A stretch of DNA of 59,577 nt from NCBI GenBank assembly GCA_964398355.1, contig CAYNMM010000120.1, forward strand, positions 1 through 59,577. The letters are read 5' to 3'. The notes beneath the pieces were generated by a model, which saw nothing but the letters and a program-made list of their open reading frames with translations, made no database searches and was not told where the DNA came from. The DNA comes from WFZT01 sp964398355. GTDB taxonomy: Bacteria > Hydrothermota > Hydrothermia > B15-G9 > WFZT01. Every line of letters starts with the position of its first letter. Positions within the stretch are counted from its first letter, which is position 1. The translations under genes were made by a program, and so were the position numbers. Shown here in pieces: positions 1-8,125 of this stretch.

Positions 1-345
1 CCACCCCGCAGAGCAGGAGAGAAAATTGAGGATGAAGTCTTATGCAAAGTAGATGAGGGAAATAATGGATATTACTTTTAATCCTGAGGATAAACCCATT
101 TGCTTCAATCATGAATTCTGTATAATTTTTGCATTCTGAGGACAAAGATTTGTGTAATACCTTTCCTCTCAACATACGACCGTTTTGATGTAATTTTCAA
201 AATTTTCAAGGGGAAAGTCAGCCTTTCAATCCTCTCTCACAAAGTGGAGGGAAGAGTGTAGGTGCATTTTTTCGCAATCAGGAGGGGAAAATTATAGAGA
301 GTTTTTCTGCAAAGTGAAAGGGGAAATGTTTATTGGTAAAATAAT
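1..345. repeat. Non-coding stretch with degenerate ~35-nt repeats (cluster A)
   Basis: No convincing gene lies in the first ~420 bases. Instead a short degenerate motif recurs, close to CAAAGYRGGAGGGGAAAATT and preceded by a pyrimidine-rich run. Copies begin with their central C at about 9, 45, 240, 275 and 310. The last three are spaced by exactly 35 bases and the first two by 36. The copy at 5-29 matches the opposite strand of 53388-53412 at 23 of 25 positions, so this is a dispersed family. The 35-nt pitch is too short for a CRISPR repeat-spacer unit. Function unknown. Confidence 0.55.
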
Positions 346-366
346 TTTAACCTTTTGTAATTTCCC

Positions 367-395
367 TTGTTACGTCACGGAGTTGACTATATAAT
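367..395 (+). promoter_or_regulatory. Sigma70-type promoter of the SPW gene
   Basis: TTGTTA (367-372) and a perfect TATAAT (390-395) are separated by 17 bases. Transcription would start near 402. An AAGGAGG ribosome-binding site follows at 411-417, eight bases before the ATG at 425. Confidence 0.7.
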
Positions 396-424
396 GAAAA
401 ATAACATAAAAAGGAGGTCTGAAG

Positions 425-580
425 ATGTGGCAAGATTGGGTTAATTTCATAATTGGTGTGATTATATTTGTTGCCGCAGTTGCAGGAGCGCAGTCACATA
501 TAATATTCTGGCTCGGTGGTTTACTTGTAGCCTTTTTTTCAGTTTGGTCGGCACTGGCCAAACAGTCTGGAGGTCATTAG
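425..580 (+). CDS. Small SPW-like integral membrane protein (51 aa)
   Basis: This short ORF encodes 51 residues starting MWQDWVNFIIG. It has two hydrophobic segments (about residues 8-20 and 26-43) joined by a short turn. The N-terminal W-x-D-W-V-N-x-x-x-G pattern is what I know from SPW-repeat membrane proteins, here only one repeat long. Strong promoter and SD signals precede it and a GC-rich hairpin follows 20 bases after the stop, so it is a complete monocistronic unit and not an ORF by chance. It probably sits in the inner membrane. Its function is unknown. The family call rests on the N-terminal motif only. Confidence 0.7.
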   Translation: MWQDWVNFIIGVIIFVAAVAGAQSHIIFWLGGLLVAFFSVWSALAKQSGGH

Positions 581-598
581 AGTATATATGGTGTTATA

Positions 599-630
599 AA
601 GGGGGGGCCGCGCTTCGCGCGGCCCCCCTT
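599..630. terminator. Bidirectional GC-rich terminator hairpin
   Basis: A perfect 12-bp stem (602-613 with 617-628) closes on a TTC loop, extended by A/G-T/T pairs at the base. It separates the SPW gene on the plus strand from the convergent helicase operon, which ends at 694. The U-tract is short in both directions. Confidence 0.75.
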
Positions 631-693
631 ATGCATTCTTAACTTATTTTCACTTTTTCAATCCTATTCCCGAGTTTCTTGATACTTGCCTTT

Positions 694-2679
694 TTACCGT
701 GATTTACCCAACGATCTTTTACAGTTGGCTTCAAGGGAAACAAATTTTCCATTGTTTTTAACGTACTGGATAAGGTCATGGAAAAAGGAGTTGGAAGTGA
801 GGGTCTCGGCATCCCCGATAATTATTAATTTCCTTTTTGCTCTTGTTAGAGCAACGTTAATTCTCCTCAGATCATTTAAAAAACCAATCTCCTGTTCCTG
901 GTTAGAGCGCACAAGAGATAAAATAATTATTTCTTTTTCCCTGCCCTGAAAGCCATCAACTGTATGTATTTCCACACCTGGTATTTTATCTTTTAGATAA
1001 TCCTCGTGATCTTTATAGGGTGTTATGATACCAACTGCGTTTTTTATAACACCTGAACCAATTAATTTATCGACAAGCTTTTTTACAAACTCAGCTTCAC
1101 GAGGATTGTATTTAGAAAAACTCCCTCTCTTGACTTTTTCCTTAAACATTCGGCACGTATCAACAAACACGACAGGTGTGTCATCGAGAATGGGATCACG
1201 TATTTCACTTCCAACAATCTGGGATAACGTAATATTCCTCACGGACGGATGGGCAATAAGCTTACCATCGTAGAATTTTATTGACGGGAACATCATAATT
1301 TTTTCGTTCATTCTGTACTGTATTCTCAGCATGTATGAGGCCTCCGGGTAATTTTCAAGGAATCTTTCGAAGAGTGTGAAAGAGAGGGCCTGGGCCTCAG
1401 GATTTAAAATCGTGGGAGGAAGTTGTTTATGATCACCGGCCATTATCAATTTTTTTGCTTTAATCAAAGGGATCAAGCTGGAAGGTTCTGTTGCTTGAGT
1501 AGCCTCGTCAATCACTGCAACATCAAAAGTTATTCCTAACAAAAGGTCGCTTCCTGCAGTTGAATTGGTAGTACACACAACATCAGTTCGAGAAAGAATC
1601 TCCTCTACAATTTTGTTGTAAATCTGAATCTTTTCACTGACAAGAGAATTAATTTCCCGTTGCATATCTATCCATTTGGCCATTGATTTTATAATCTCGA
1701 AGGATACTCCACGTGCTCCTTTCCCCTTTTGAGCCAGGTTAAATATCTCCTCGTCTGTCAGACCTCTTTTTAAAGAGGGTATTGGTTTTTTAAATTCTGT
1801 CTGTTTTGACCTAATTTTTTCGACTTTTTCATCTATTTTCTTTATCTCTTCATACTTATCATGGTGTTCCACCATATAATCAAGGGAGACTTTTAACAAA
1901 GCTGGATCAAGCCGAGCTGGATGTCCGAGCCTTACTACTTTTAATCCTTCTTTGATCAATCCAACTACGAGATTATCAACTGCATTGTTGCTATCTGCAG
2001 TAGCAAGGATTTTATTCCTCCTTTCAACAAGTTCTTTTATTATCTTAACAAGTGTAGTGGTTTTTCCCGTGCCTGGTGGTCCGTGAACAAGAAACACAGG
2101 TGTAGAGCCCAGAGCAAGTTGTGCTGCTTTCACCTGAGACTCGTTGAGATCATCACTTTCGAATTCCACGGAATTTACCTCAACTTCACCTCTACCAAGA
2201 AGGACTTCAAGAGGGAACTTTGAAACTCTGTTCTCAATTAATGTCAGGGTATCAAGCATTCTTCTGAATGTTATGTCATTAATGTAGAGATCGATTCGAA
2301 AAGATCCCTTGGCTTTTTTGAATGGGAATTCACGGTCAAAGGCAACGGTTATATAATTCTGTCCCTTCTCGTAAACCGTACCCTCAATTCCATCTTTAAG
2401 GGGTGATTTCTTACTGAGCAGTACGACATCACCAACGCTTATCTGATGATCTGGCATATCTCTCCTGTAAAATTTTATCAACTTGTAACCACCTATGAGT
2501 TCTCCTGCTGGTCTGGCAGACAATTTTAAAATTGCTCTTCCGACTTTCTCCCTTTCGTGACCAGTTAAATTTTTAATTTCTTTTAGATGAAAATTCTTCT
2601 CCGCTTCCCTTTCAAGTTTTACAAGTCTTCGGAAATAAGCAACATAAGACTCAAGTGATTGGAACTGGATCTTTTTCAA
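694..2679 (-). CDS. UPF1/IGHMBP2-like superfamily 1 helicase
   Basis: This is a 661-residue SF1 helicase that should unwind nucleic acid with ATP. The N-terminal ~180 residues resemble the β-barrel region of IGHMBP2/UPF1-type enzymes. Walker A (GPPGTGKT) is at residues 200-207 and Walker B (DEATQ) at 391-395. Later motifs include a QYRMNE-type motif III/IV region and a C-terminal VDGFQGREKEI and LTRAKRKL block (motifs V and VI). The DEATQ box and QGRE motif separate it from the UvrD type. The start overlaps the end of purN by 4 bases, so translation is coupled in the minus-strand operon. Whether the substrate is RNA or DNA cannot be told from sequence. Confidence 0.88.
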   Translation of the reverse strand: MKKIQFQSLESYVAYFRRLVKLEREAEKNFHLKEIKNLTGHEREKVGRAILKLSARPAGELIGGYKLIKFYRRDMPDHQISVGDVVLLSKKSPLKDGIEGTVYEKGQNYITVAFDREFPFKKAKGSFRIDLYINDITFRRMLDTLTLIENRVSKFPLEVLLGRGEVEVNSVEFESDDLNESQVKAAQLALGSTPVFLVHGPPGTGKTTTLVKIIKELVERRNKILATADSNNAVDNLVVGLIKEGLKVVRLGHPARLDPALLKVSLDYMVEHHDKYEEIKKIDEKVEKIRSKQTEFKKPIPSLKRGLTDEEIFNLAQKGKGARGVSFEIIKSMAKWIDMQREINSLVSEKIQIYNKIVEEILSRTDVVCTTNSTAGSDLLLGITFDVAVIDEATQATEPSSLIPLIKAKKLIMAGDHKQLPPTILNPEAQALSFTLFERFLENYPEASYMLRIQYRMNEKIMMFPSIKFYDGKLIAHPSVRNITLSQIVGSEIRDPILDDTPVVFVDTCRMFKEKVKRGSFSKYNPREAEFVKKLVDKLIGSGVIKNAVGIITPYKDHEDYLKDKIPGVEIHTVDGFQGREKEIIILSLVRSNQEQEIGFLNDLRRINVALTRAKRKLIIIGDAETLTSNSFFHDLIQYVKNNGKFVSLEANCKRSLGKSR

Positions 2680-3263
2680 AGCTGGAAGAGCACTTTTTTT
2701 ATCGCCTCAAAATAGATTTTGTGTTCAACCTTATGAATCTTCTCTTCAAGCGTTTCGAGGGTATCATCTTCCTCAACTTTCACACACTCCTGAGCAATTA
2801 TGGGTCCGGTATCTACTCCCTCATCCACAAAATGCACTGTCACACCAGTTACCTTAACTCCGTAATTGAAAGCCTTCTCTATAGCATGGAGACCTGGAAA
2901 GGACGGAAGTAAAGAAGGGTGAATGTTGACAATCCTTCTCCAGTATTTTCGGACAATAAAAGCTGGCAGGATCTTCATGTATCCTGCGAGTACCATGAGA
3001 TCAAATTCGATAGAAGAAAGAAATCTATCCAGGGCTTTATTATACTCAGACCGGTTTTCAAATTTCTTATAGTCAATGACTTTGTAAGGTATTCCGAGTC
3101 GCTCTGCCCTCTGAATAGCAAAAGCACCTGGGTTGTCTGTTATCAGGAATTTCACATTTATTGGAAGACTTTCCTTCCTTATATGATTTACAATTGCCTC
3201 AAAATTTGATCCATTCCCTGAGGCAAGGATCACGATATTTTTATTTTCCAGCTGTCTTTTCAT
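2676..3263 (-). CDS. purN: Phosphoribosylglycinamide formyltransferase PurN
   Basis: This 195-residue cytoplasmic enzyme transfers a formyl group from 10-formyl-THF to GAR, the third step of purine synthesis. The sequence shows the SGNGSN phosphate-binding loop near the N-terminus, the catalytic NIHPSLLPSFPG motif and the HFVDEGVDTGPII motif. The length is normal for the family. It overlaps fetB upstream by 23 bases and the helicase downstream by 4. Its formyl donor is made by Fhs, which is encoded at 50.9-52.6 kb in this window. Confidence 0.95.
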   Translation of the reverse strand: MKRQLENKNIVILASGNGSNFEAIVNHIRKESLPINVKFLITDNPGAFAIQRAERLGIPYKVIDYKKFENRSEYNKALDRFLSSIEFDLMVLAGYMKILPAFIVRKYWRRIVNIHPSLLPSFPGLHAIEKAFNYGVKVTGVTVHFVDEGVDTGPIIAQECVKVEEDDTLETLEEKIHKVEHKIYFEAIKKVLFQL

Positions 3264-3987
3264 ATCTATCCTTCAGCAAGAGTGTAAAACTCAAATAAGC
3301 TCCTATAAAGGTTGTAAAAACATAAATCGAGGCGATTGAATATGCAACTATTAACTGGTAAAATGCAGCGTCAATGGGTTTGACACCGCCGATCAAAAGA
3401 CCTGCCATTGTCCCTGGAATGTGGACTATTCCGAGTATTTTTAAGCCATCAATTTGCGGGATCAGAGTCACATTCATTACATCGATCATGAAAATTTTTG
3501 ATGCCTCTATATAACCTGCACCATCAAGAAAAGCAGCTTCAATAACCTCATGATTTTCTTCAACCTGTTTCTTTGTTCTATTGAAAACGAGGGAGAGTGC
3601 CTTGGTGGCGTTTCCAAGCAACATCCCGGATATTGGCACAAACACGTTAGGTACGAGCTTTAATACACCAGTAAAAAAAAGCAAAGCAAATACAGGTAAA
3701 AAACTGACAAACATGGATATAAAGGAAATCCAGAAAGAATGAGGAACTCCCTTACCCCGCTCCATCGCAATGATACATCCTGATACGAGCATTATGAAAA
3801 CGAACAGGATGTTGAAAATGACTGGTAGTTTGAAAAAATACAGGATGACTGATGATAGAATCAAAAGCTGGACAAACGCTCTCAAACTCGAAATTATGAT
3901 CTCTTTCTCGAGACGAAGTTTTTCGATCCAGGAAATGACTGCGGGAATCAATAGCAAAAGATATGCAGCTAAGACACTCTTTATCAT
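3241..3987 (-). CDS. FetB-family (UPF0014) ABC permease
   Basis: This 248-residue protein is very hydrophobic, with about seven membrane segments. It resembles the FetB/YbbM family, the permease of a putative iron exporter. Recognisable parts are the N-terminal SSLRAFVQLLIL stretch and the central PISGMLLGNATKALSL and PGTMAGLLIGG-type motifs. In E. coli FetB works with the ATPase FetA. No fetA-like ATPase gene is next to it here, so its partner must be encoded elsewhere or be shared. It overlaps the upstream 75-residue membrane protein by 4 bases. The substrate is inferred from the family only. Confidence 0.82.
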   Translation of the reverse strand: MIKSVLAAYLLLLIPAVISWIEKLRLEKEIIISSLRAFVQLLILSSVILYFFKLPVIFNILFVFIMLVSGCIIAMERGKGVPHSFWISFISMFVSFLPVFALLFFTGVLKLVPNVFVPISGMLLGNATKALSLVFNRTKKQVEENHEVIEAAFLDGAGYIEASKIFMIDVMNVTLIPQIDGLKILGIVHIPGTMAGLLIGGVKPIDAAFYQLIVAYSIASIYVFTTFIGAYLSFTLLLKDRYEKTAGK

Positions 3988-4211
3988 GACTTTCTATAAA
4001 AATTCTTGAAAACGTAATAAATTATCGCCGCCAGGATAACACCACCAATCAGACCCGATCTGAAAGCAATACCAACCAGCATGGCTATTCTCAATGCAAT
4101 CCAGATAAGCAATGGTATCGCAAGAATATACAGCAATGTTCGAATAAGCGAGGAATTTCCTGACAGAATAATTAGAAAAAGAATGAAACCAATAACTACA
4201 ATAAGGTACAT
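3984..4211 (-). CDS. Hypothetical small membrane protein (75 aa)
   Basis: The protein has 75 residues with two or three hydrophobic helices (about 2-17, 24-48 and 52-68) and a basic C-terminus (YVFKNFYRKS). I do not recognise a family. It is first in the fetB-purN-helicase operon and overlaps fetB by 4 bases, which supports it being real. There is no Shine-Dalgarno sequence. A TAAAAT box ends six bases before the ATG, so it may be translated from a leaderless mRNA. The -35 match is poor. Confidence 0.6.
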   Translation of the reverse strand: MYLIVVIGFILFLIILSGNSSLIRTLLYILAIPLLIWIALRIAMLVGIAFRSGLIGGVILAAIIYYVFKNFYRKS

Positions 4212-4327
4212 GAAAGAATTTTAAAGCATACTTCGCGTCCCCAAAAATATATTCTTTGAGACATTCTTTGAGTTAGAAAATTCTATCTGTAAATTTAAGA
4301 TCTGACCATGAATCTGTAATTAATATT

Positions 4328-4861
4328 CTATAATCGGGGATTATTAAAGTACCATTCATCGTTTAAAAATGGAACAAGGGCCATAATCACCCCCATTTTA
4401 TAAAGCTCCACACGATTAATGACACCTTTTGAGAGGTATCCAATTGCACCCTGCTTCTGTTTGGAATTATGTTCATTGATCAATTCATCTATAACATCCC
4501 CAAGCTCAATTCTTGTCTGTAATTTCTTTATCACAAAATCAGGCAGCGTAAACATGGGAGATGTACCCCAACCAACTCTTCCGTTCCTGTCCATTATGCA
4601 AACTGCACCGAAGGAAAACCAATTCCCCGAAATTTTGTATATACCACCTTCAATCCCAACGTAAAAATCAGCAATATAGCGTCTTGAAATATCTTTAACC
4701 CGATTAAGAGCTCCTTCAAAGGTTTCTTTTCCAATTGGTTGATCAGGAACTTTTGAATTTGATTCCGCCCCCACAACTTCCACAAAATTATAATAATGTT
4801 TGAATGCTTGCAACGTTGCGTTAATTTTAACAGGATTTAATGAACCGACGACAATCTTCAC
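4328..4861 (-). CDS. Inosine/xanthosine triphosphatase (YjjX/DUF84 family)
   Basis: This 177-residue protein would hydrolyse non-canonical purine triphosphates such as ITP and XTP. Family features are the start MKIVVGSLNPVKINA, the PIGKETFEGALNR segment and the FYVGIEGGI motif. All match the YjjX/DUF84 family and differ from the RdgB type. The start codon overlaps the end of glnQ by 4 bases, so it is the last gene of the amino-acid transporter operon. There is no obvious functional link to transport. Confidence 0.88.
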   Translation of the reverse strand: MKIVVGSLNPVKINATLQAFKHYYNFVEVVGAESNSKVPDQPIGKETFEGALNRVKDISRRYIADFYVGIEGGIYKISGNWFSFGAVCIMDRNGRVGWGTSPMFTLPDFVIKKLQTRIELGDVIDELINEHNSKQKQGAIGYLSKGVINRVELYKMGVIMALVPFLNDEWYFNNPRL

Positions 4862-5580
4862 AGGATTTTACTCATAAACAATTTTGTTCTTGGATGGTCT
4901 GGATTTGTGAAAATCTTGGTGGCAGGTCCTTCTTCAACAATCTTTCCATCGTCCATAAAAATTACCCTTGTAGCAACTTCACGTGCAAATCCCATCTCAT
5001 GAGAGACCACAATCATAGTCATACCTTCGCGTGCGAGCTCTATCATTACGTCGAGCACCTCTTTAATCATCTCCGGATCAAGTGCACTCGTAGGTTCATC
5101 AAAGAGCATTACCTTTGGTTTCATGGCAAGTGCACGCGCAATTGCAACTCTCTGCTGCTGTCCACCTGAGAGCTGAGAAGGATAACTATTTGCTTTGTCT
5201 TTAATACCAACTTTATCAAGAAGTTCAAGAGCAAGTTCTCTCACCTTGTCTTTGGGCTCTTTTTTAACTACCACAGGACCAAGCATCACATTCTGCAACG
5301 CGGTTAAATGCGGAAAAAGATTAAAATGCTGGAAAACCATTCCAACTTCTGCACGAATTTTATTTTTATCCACTCTCTTGTCGGTTATATCCTGGTCTTC
5401 GATATAAATATGTCCACTATCAACTCTCTCAAGCGCATTAATGCAACGCAACATCGTACTTTTTCCTGCACCTGAAGGCCCAACGACAACCACGACTTCT
5501 CCCTTTTTCACCTCAAAACTTATGCCTTTCAAAACATGCAGATGCCCAAACTTTTTATGAATATCAACCACTCTTACCAT
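4858..5580 (-). CDS. glnQ: Polar amino-acid ABC transporter ATPase (GlnQ-like)
   Basis: This 240-residue ATPase energises amino-acid import at the inner face of the membrane. Walker A (GPSGAGKS) is near residue 35. The Q-loop sits in VFQHFNLFPH, the ABC signature is LSGGQQQR and Walker B is VMLFDEPTSALD, followed by the H-loop VVSHEMGFA. The length and FNLFPHLT motif are those of the HisP/GlnQ group. It overlaps the permease gene by 17 bases. The substrate cannot be fixed beyond polar or charged amino acids. Confidence 0.93.
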   Translation of the reverse strand: MVRVVDIHKKFGHLHVLKGISFEVKKGEVVVVVGPSGAGKSTMLRCINALERVDSGHIYIEDQDITDKRVDKNKIRAEVGMVFQHFNLFPHLTALQNVMLGPVVVKKEPKDKVRELALELLDKVGIKDKANSYPSQLSGGQQQRVAIARALAMKPKVMLFDEPTSALDPEMIKEVLDVMIELAREGMTMIVVSHEMGFAREVATRVIFMDDGKIVEEGPATKIFTNPDHPRTKLFMSKIL

Positions 5581-6325
5581 TGACCCTCATCCTTCTTTCA
5601 AGATAATGAGTAAACACTGAAAGGGTTGTCGTCATTATGAAATACAAGGCAGCGACTGTAAACCACACTTCAAAGGGTCTGAATATTCTCGAATTAATCT
5701 GACGTCCGGTTAATGTCAACTCCGGTAGAGACATGACCGAGACCAGTGACGAGTCCTTTATAAGGGAAATAAACTGGCCTGCAAGTGGAGGTATGATGAT
5801 TCTAAAAGCTTGTGGAAGAATAATGTATCTCATCACCTGAAAGTAATTCATCCCGAGAGATTGGGCAGCTTCCCACTGACCTTTCGGTATACTCTGAATC
5901 CCCGCCCTGACAATTTCTGTAACATAGGCACCTTCAAAAATGGATAACGCGAACACGGCTGCTTGAAATGCTGTCATTCGAAAAATTGTCGCTACGAAAA
6001 AGTAAACTATAAAAATCTGGATAAGAAGTGGTGTATTCCTGATAGACTCTACATAGATAGATGCAAGCAATCTAAGAGCTGGCTCACTTGAAATTTTCAT
6101 CAATCCGGCAACTATTCCAATAATGATTGCGACAATGGTTGAAACTGCCGAAACTTCAAGTGTAAGAAGGGCAGCTTTCAGGAAAACTGGCATAACTGGA
6201 GGAATATCCTGCCAGTGCCAGTTGTAAATCTGCTTTGCCTGAATGATATAGGCTCCTGCAAATAGAACAAGGAAGAATACACCGAGTATTATGAATGATC
6301 TTAGTGTAAATCTTGATTCACTAAT
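5564..6325 (-). CDS. Polar amino-acid ABC permease, probable ATT start
   Basis: This His/Glu/Gln/Arg/opine-type permease contains the EAA-loop motif EAAQSLGMNYFQVMRYIILPQA. The first in-frame ATG (6193) would remove a whole transmembrane helix. The frame stays open for 44 more codons, giving a hydrophilic start, a hydrophobic helix (FIILGVFFLVLFAGAYII) and the family-like YNWHWQDIPPV. None of these codons is ATG, GTG or TTG. An AAAGGAGG site (6335-6342) lies nine bases upstream of an ATT codon at 6325, giving 253 residues. I therefore choose ATT, as in infC. Downstream it overlaps glnQ. Confidence 0.85.
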   Translation of the reverse strand: MSESRFTLRSFIILGVFFLVLFAGAYIIQAKQIYNWHWQDIPPVMPVFLKAALLTLEVSAVSTIVAIIIGIVAGLMKISSEPALRLLASIYVESIRNTPLLIQIFIVYFFVATIFRMTAFQAAVFALSIFEGAYVTEIVRAGIQSIPKGQWEAAQSLGMNYFQVMRYIILPQAFRIIIPPLAGQFISLIKDSSLVSVMSLPELTLTGRQINSRIFRPFEVWFTVAALYFIMTTTLSVFTHYLERRMRVNGKSG

Positions 6326-6334
6326 GGTATCACT

Positions 6335-6342
6335 CCTCCTTT
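6335..6342 (-). promoter_or_regulatory. Ribosome-binding site that decides the ATT start
   Basis: AAAGGAGG on the minus strand lies directly after the intra-operon hairpin and nine bases before the ATT codon at 6325-6323. The nearby GTG is out of frame. No other plausible initiator lies downstream until an ATG 132 bases away. Confidence 0.75.
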
Positions 6343-6359
6343 ATGTTAAATTTTTCAAA

Positions 6360-6387
6360 GGGGGCGCCGCCTTAAGGCGGCGCCCCC
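6360..6387 (-). terminator. GC-rich hairpin between binding protein and permease genes
   Basis: A perfect 12-bp stem (6360-6371 with 6376-6387) with a TTAA loop lies ten bases after the glnH stop and just before the permease ribosome-binding site. The following U-tract is weak. It probably acts as a partial terminator or 3' stabiliser, so that the binding protein is made in excess over the membrane subunits. Confidence 0.75.
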
Positions 6388-6397
6388 TACAACATCA

Positions 6398-7225
6398 TTA
6401 CTCCTTCACCTTCTCCAGCCAGGGCATATCTACAAACCACTTTTTGAATAACTTGTCATACGTGGTCTGCCCTGGAGGTCCGTCATGCTTTATCTGGAAT
6501 ATGAACTCGTTTATCCATCTCAGAAAATCTACATCACCCTTACGAATCGCAAATCCAAAATATTCATAGGTGAATGGCTCAAGAATCGCTCTTACCTGCT
6601 TCCTGTGTCTACCCGCCCATATTGCAAGGAAAGGCTGATCGAATACCATCAGGTCTGCTTTACCCTGAGTCACTGCCATTGCAGCTTCGACTTCTTTTTC
6701 ATATCTCTTAAATTTCGCCTTCGGGAACATTTTAGTTGCAGCAAAATCTCCAGTCGTACCCGTCTGAACCGCAATTGTATATCCTGAACCATCACCAAGG
6801 TCTTTATAGCTTTTAATGTGAGCCGCCTTTCCCTTCAAATTGACGAGAATCGCCTGTCCTGTTTTAAAGTATGGGTCAGAGAAATTCACTGCAAGTGCTC
6901 TTTTCAAGGTTATTGTCATTCCAGATGCAATGATATCAAATTTCCCAGTATTAAGAGCCGGAATGATACCATCCCAATCTGTGTTTACTATCTTAAGCTT
7001 AACGCCCATTTCTTTCGCCATAAGTTTAACAAGATCAATATCAAAGCCAATGATACTACCATCTTTTGCCACCATTTCGAAAGGAGCATACCCTGCATTT
7101 AAACCAACACGCAGTTCTCCCCTCTTGAGAATTTGCTCGAGGTACGAGTTTCTGGCAATCTCCTGAGGTGAGATTGCCATCAACAACATTGGCACTATCG
7201 CCAGTGTCATTACAATTTTCTTCAT
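6398..7225 (-). CDS. Periplasmic polar amino-acid binding protein (GlnH-like)
   Basis: This 275-residue protein captures the amino acid for the transporter. A Sec signal peptide covers about residues 1-18 (MKKIVMTLAIVPMLLMAIS) and lacks a lipobox cysteine, which implies a soluble periplasmic protein. The LRVGLNAGYAPFE, GFDIDLVKLMA, FDIIASGMTIT and AVQTGTTGD motifs are those of family 3 solute-binding proteins. A strong GGGAGG ribosome-binding site precedes the ATG. It is first in the operon and is followed by a GC-rich hairpin. Confidence 0.93.
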   Translation of the reverse strand: MKKIVMTLAIVPMLLMAISPQEIARNSYLEQILKRGELRVGLNAGYAPFEMVAKDGSIIGFDIDLVKLMAKEMGVKLKIVNTDWDGIIPALNTGKFDIIASGMTITLKRALAVNFSDPYFKTGQAILVNLKGKAAHIKSYKDLGDGSGYTIAVQTGTTGDFAATKMFPKAKFKRYEKEVEAAMAVTQGKADLMVFDQPFLAIWAGRHRKQVRAILEPFTYEYFGFAIRKGDVDFLRWINEFIFQIKHDGPPGQTTYDKLFKKWFVDMPWLEKVKE

Positions 7226-7328
7226 ACTACACCTCCCTTGGTTTGTTCTTGGGAATTGTATATTTTTTCAATTGTGGGAAAGATCTTTTGGTATGCTTAC
7301 CTGGTTTTAAATGTAACAAAGTGTGTAT

Positions 7329-7357
7329 ATTGTAATATCGAGTGAAAAAATTTTCAA
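7329..7357 (-). promoter_or_regulatory. Promoter of the amino-acid transporter operon
   Basis: On the minus strand TTGAAA (7352-7357) and TACAAT (7329-7334) are 17 bases apart. This predicts a start near 7322 and a leader of about 97 bases before glnH. Confidence 0.6.
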
Positions 7358-7420
7358 TTTTGAAACGCGTATTACTTTCACGTATTTCAATATAGAAGGT
7401 TATCCACCTCCAGGGAGGTT

Positions 7421-8125
7421 TTAGCCTCCGAGATAAGCTCTTTTTACATCCTCGTTGTGCAGAAGATCCTGTCCAGTTCCTTCCAGTACAATTTTACCAG
7501 TTTCAAGGACGTATCCATAATCAGCAATCTGAAGTGCTGCCATTGCATTCTGCTCGATCAAAAGAATTGTTGTGCCATTGTTATGAATTTCCTGAATAGA
7601 TTTAAAAACATCTTCCACAAGTTTTGGGGCAAGACCGAGAGAGGGCTCGTCAAGCATCATGAGTTTCGGTCTTGACATGAGTGCACGTCCAAGTGCAAGC
7701 ATCTGTTGCTCTCCACCGGATAACGTCCCGGCAAGCTGATTCTTTCTCTCAAGTAACCTGGGAAACAATGAGAAAACGTAATCGAGATCCTTTTTAAACT
7801 CCTCGTCTTCAGGTCTGTTATAACCTCCCATCAAAAGATTCTCGTACACTGTAAGATTGGCAAATACTTTACGGCCTTCTGGAACAAGTGCTATACCTTT
7901 TCTCACTATATAATGTGACGGTTTCCCGGTTATATCCTCGTCCTGGTAGTATATTTTCCCTTCTTTGGGTTTAACAAGTCCAACTATAGTTCTAAGGGTA
8001 GTACTTTTCCCAGCTCCATTAGCACCAATCAAAGTAACAATTTTTCCTTCAGGTACTTCCATTGAAATGCCCTTTAGGGCATGGATTCCACCATAAAATA
8101 CGTGTAAGTTTTCTATTCTAAGCAA
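7421..8125 (-). CDS. livF: Branched-chain amino-acid ABC ATPase LivF
   Basis: This 234-residue ATPase is one of the two nucleotide-binding subunits of the Liv importer. It has Walker A GANGAGKST, the signature LSGGEQQML and Walker B LMMLDEPSLGLAP, which is the LivF-type ending. It is the last gene of livK-H-M-G-F and overlaps livG by 8 bases. No clear terminator follows before the glnH promoter region. Confidence 0.95.
   Translation of the reverse strand: MLRIENLHVFYGGIHALKGISMEVPEGKIVTLIGANGAGKSTTLRTIVGLVKPKEGKIYYQDEDITGKPSHYIVRKGIALVPEGRKVFANLTVYENLLMGGYNRPEDEEFKKDLDYVFSLFPRLLERKNQLAGTLSGGEQQMLALGRALMSRPKLMMLDEPSLGLAPKLVEDVFKSIQEIHNNGTTILLIEQNAMAALQIADYGYVLETGKIVLEGTGQDLLHNEDVKRAYLGG

Noticed and set aside
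1..345. CRISPR array
   Set aside because: The repeated units have a pitch of about 35 bases and diverge strongly from one another, leaving no room for repeat plus spacer. No cas gene is present in the window.
370..561. 63-codon minus-strand ORF
   Set aside because: It is antisense to the SPW micro-protein, whose promoter, RBS and terminator are all on the plus strand.
686..949. Plus-strand ORF within the helicase gene
   Set aside because: It is a shadow of the UPF1-like helicase, lacking RBS and family motifs. The same applies to the many other antisense frames inside liv, opp, ftsK and the secreted-protein gene.
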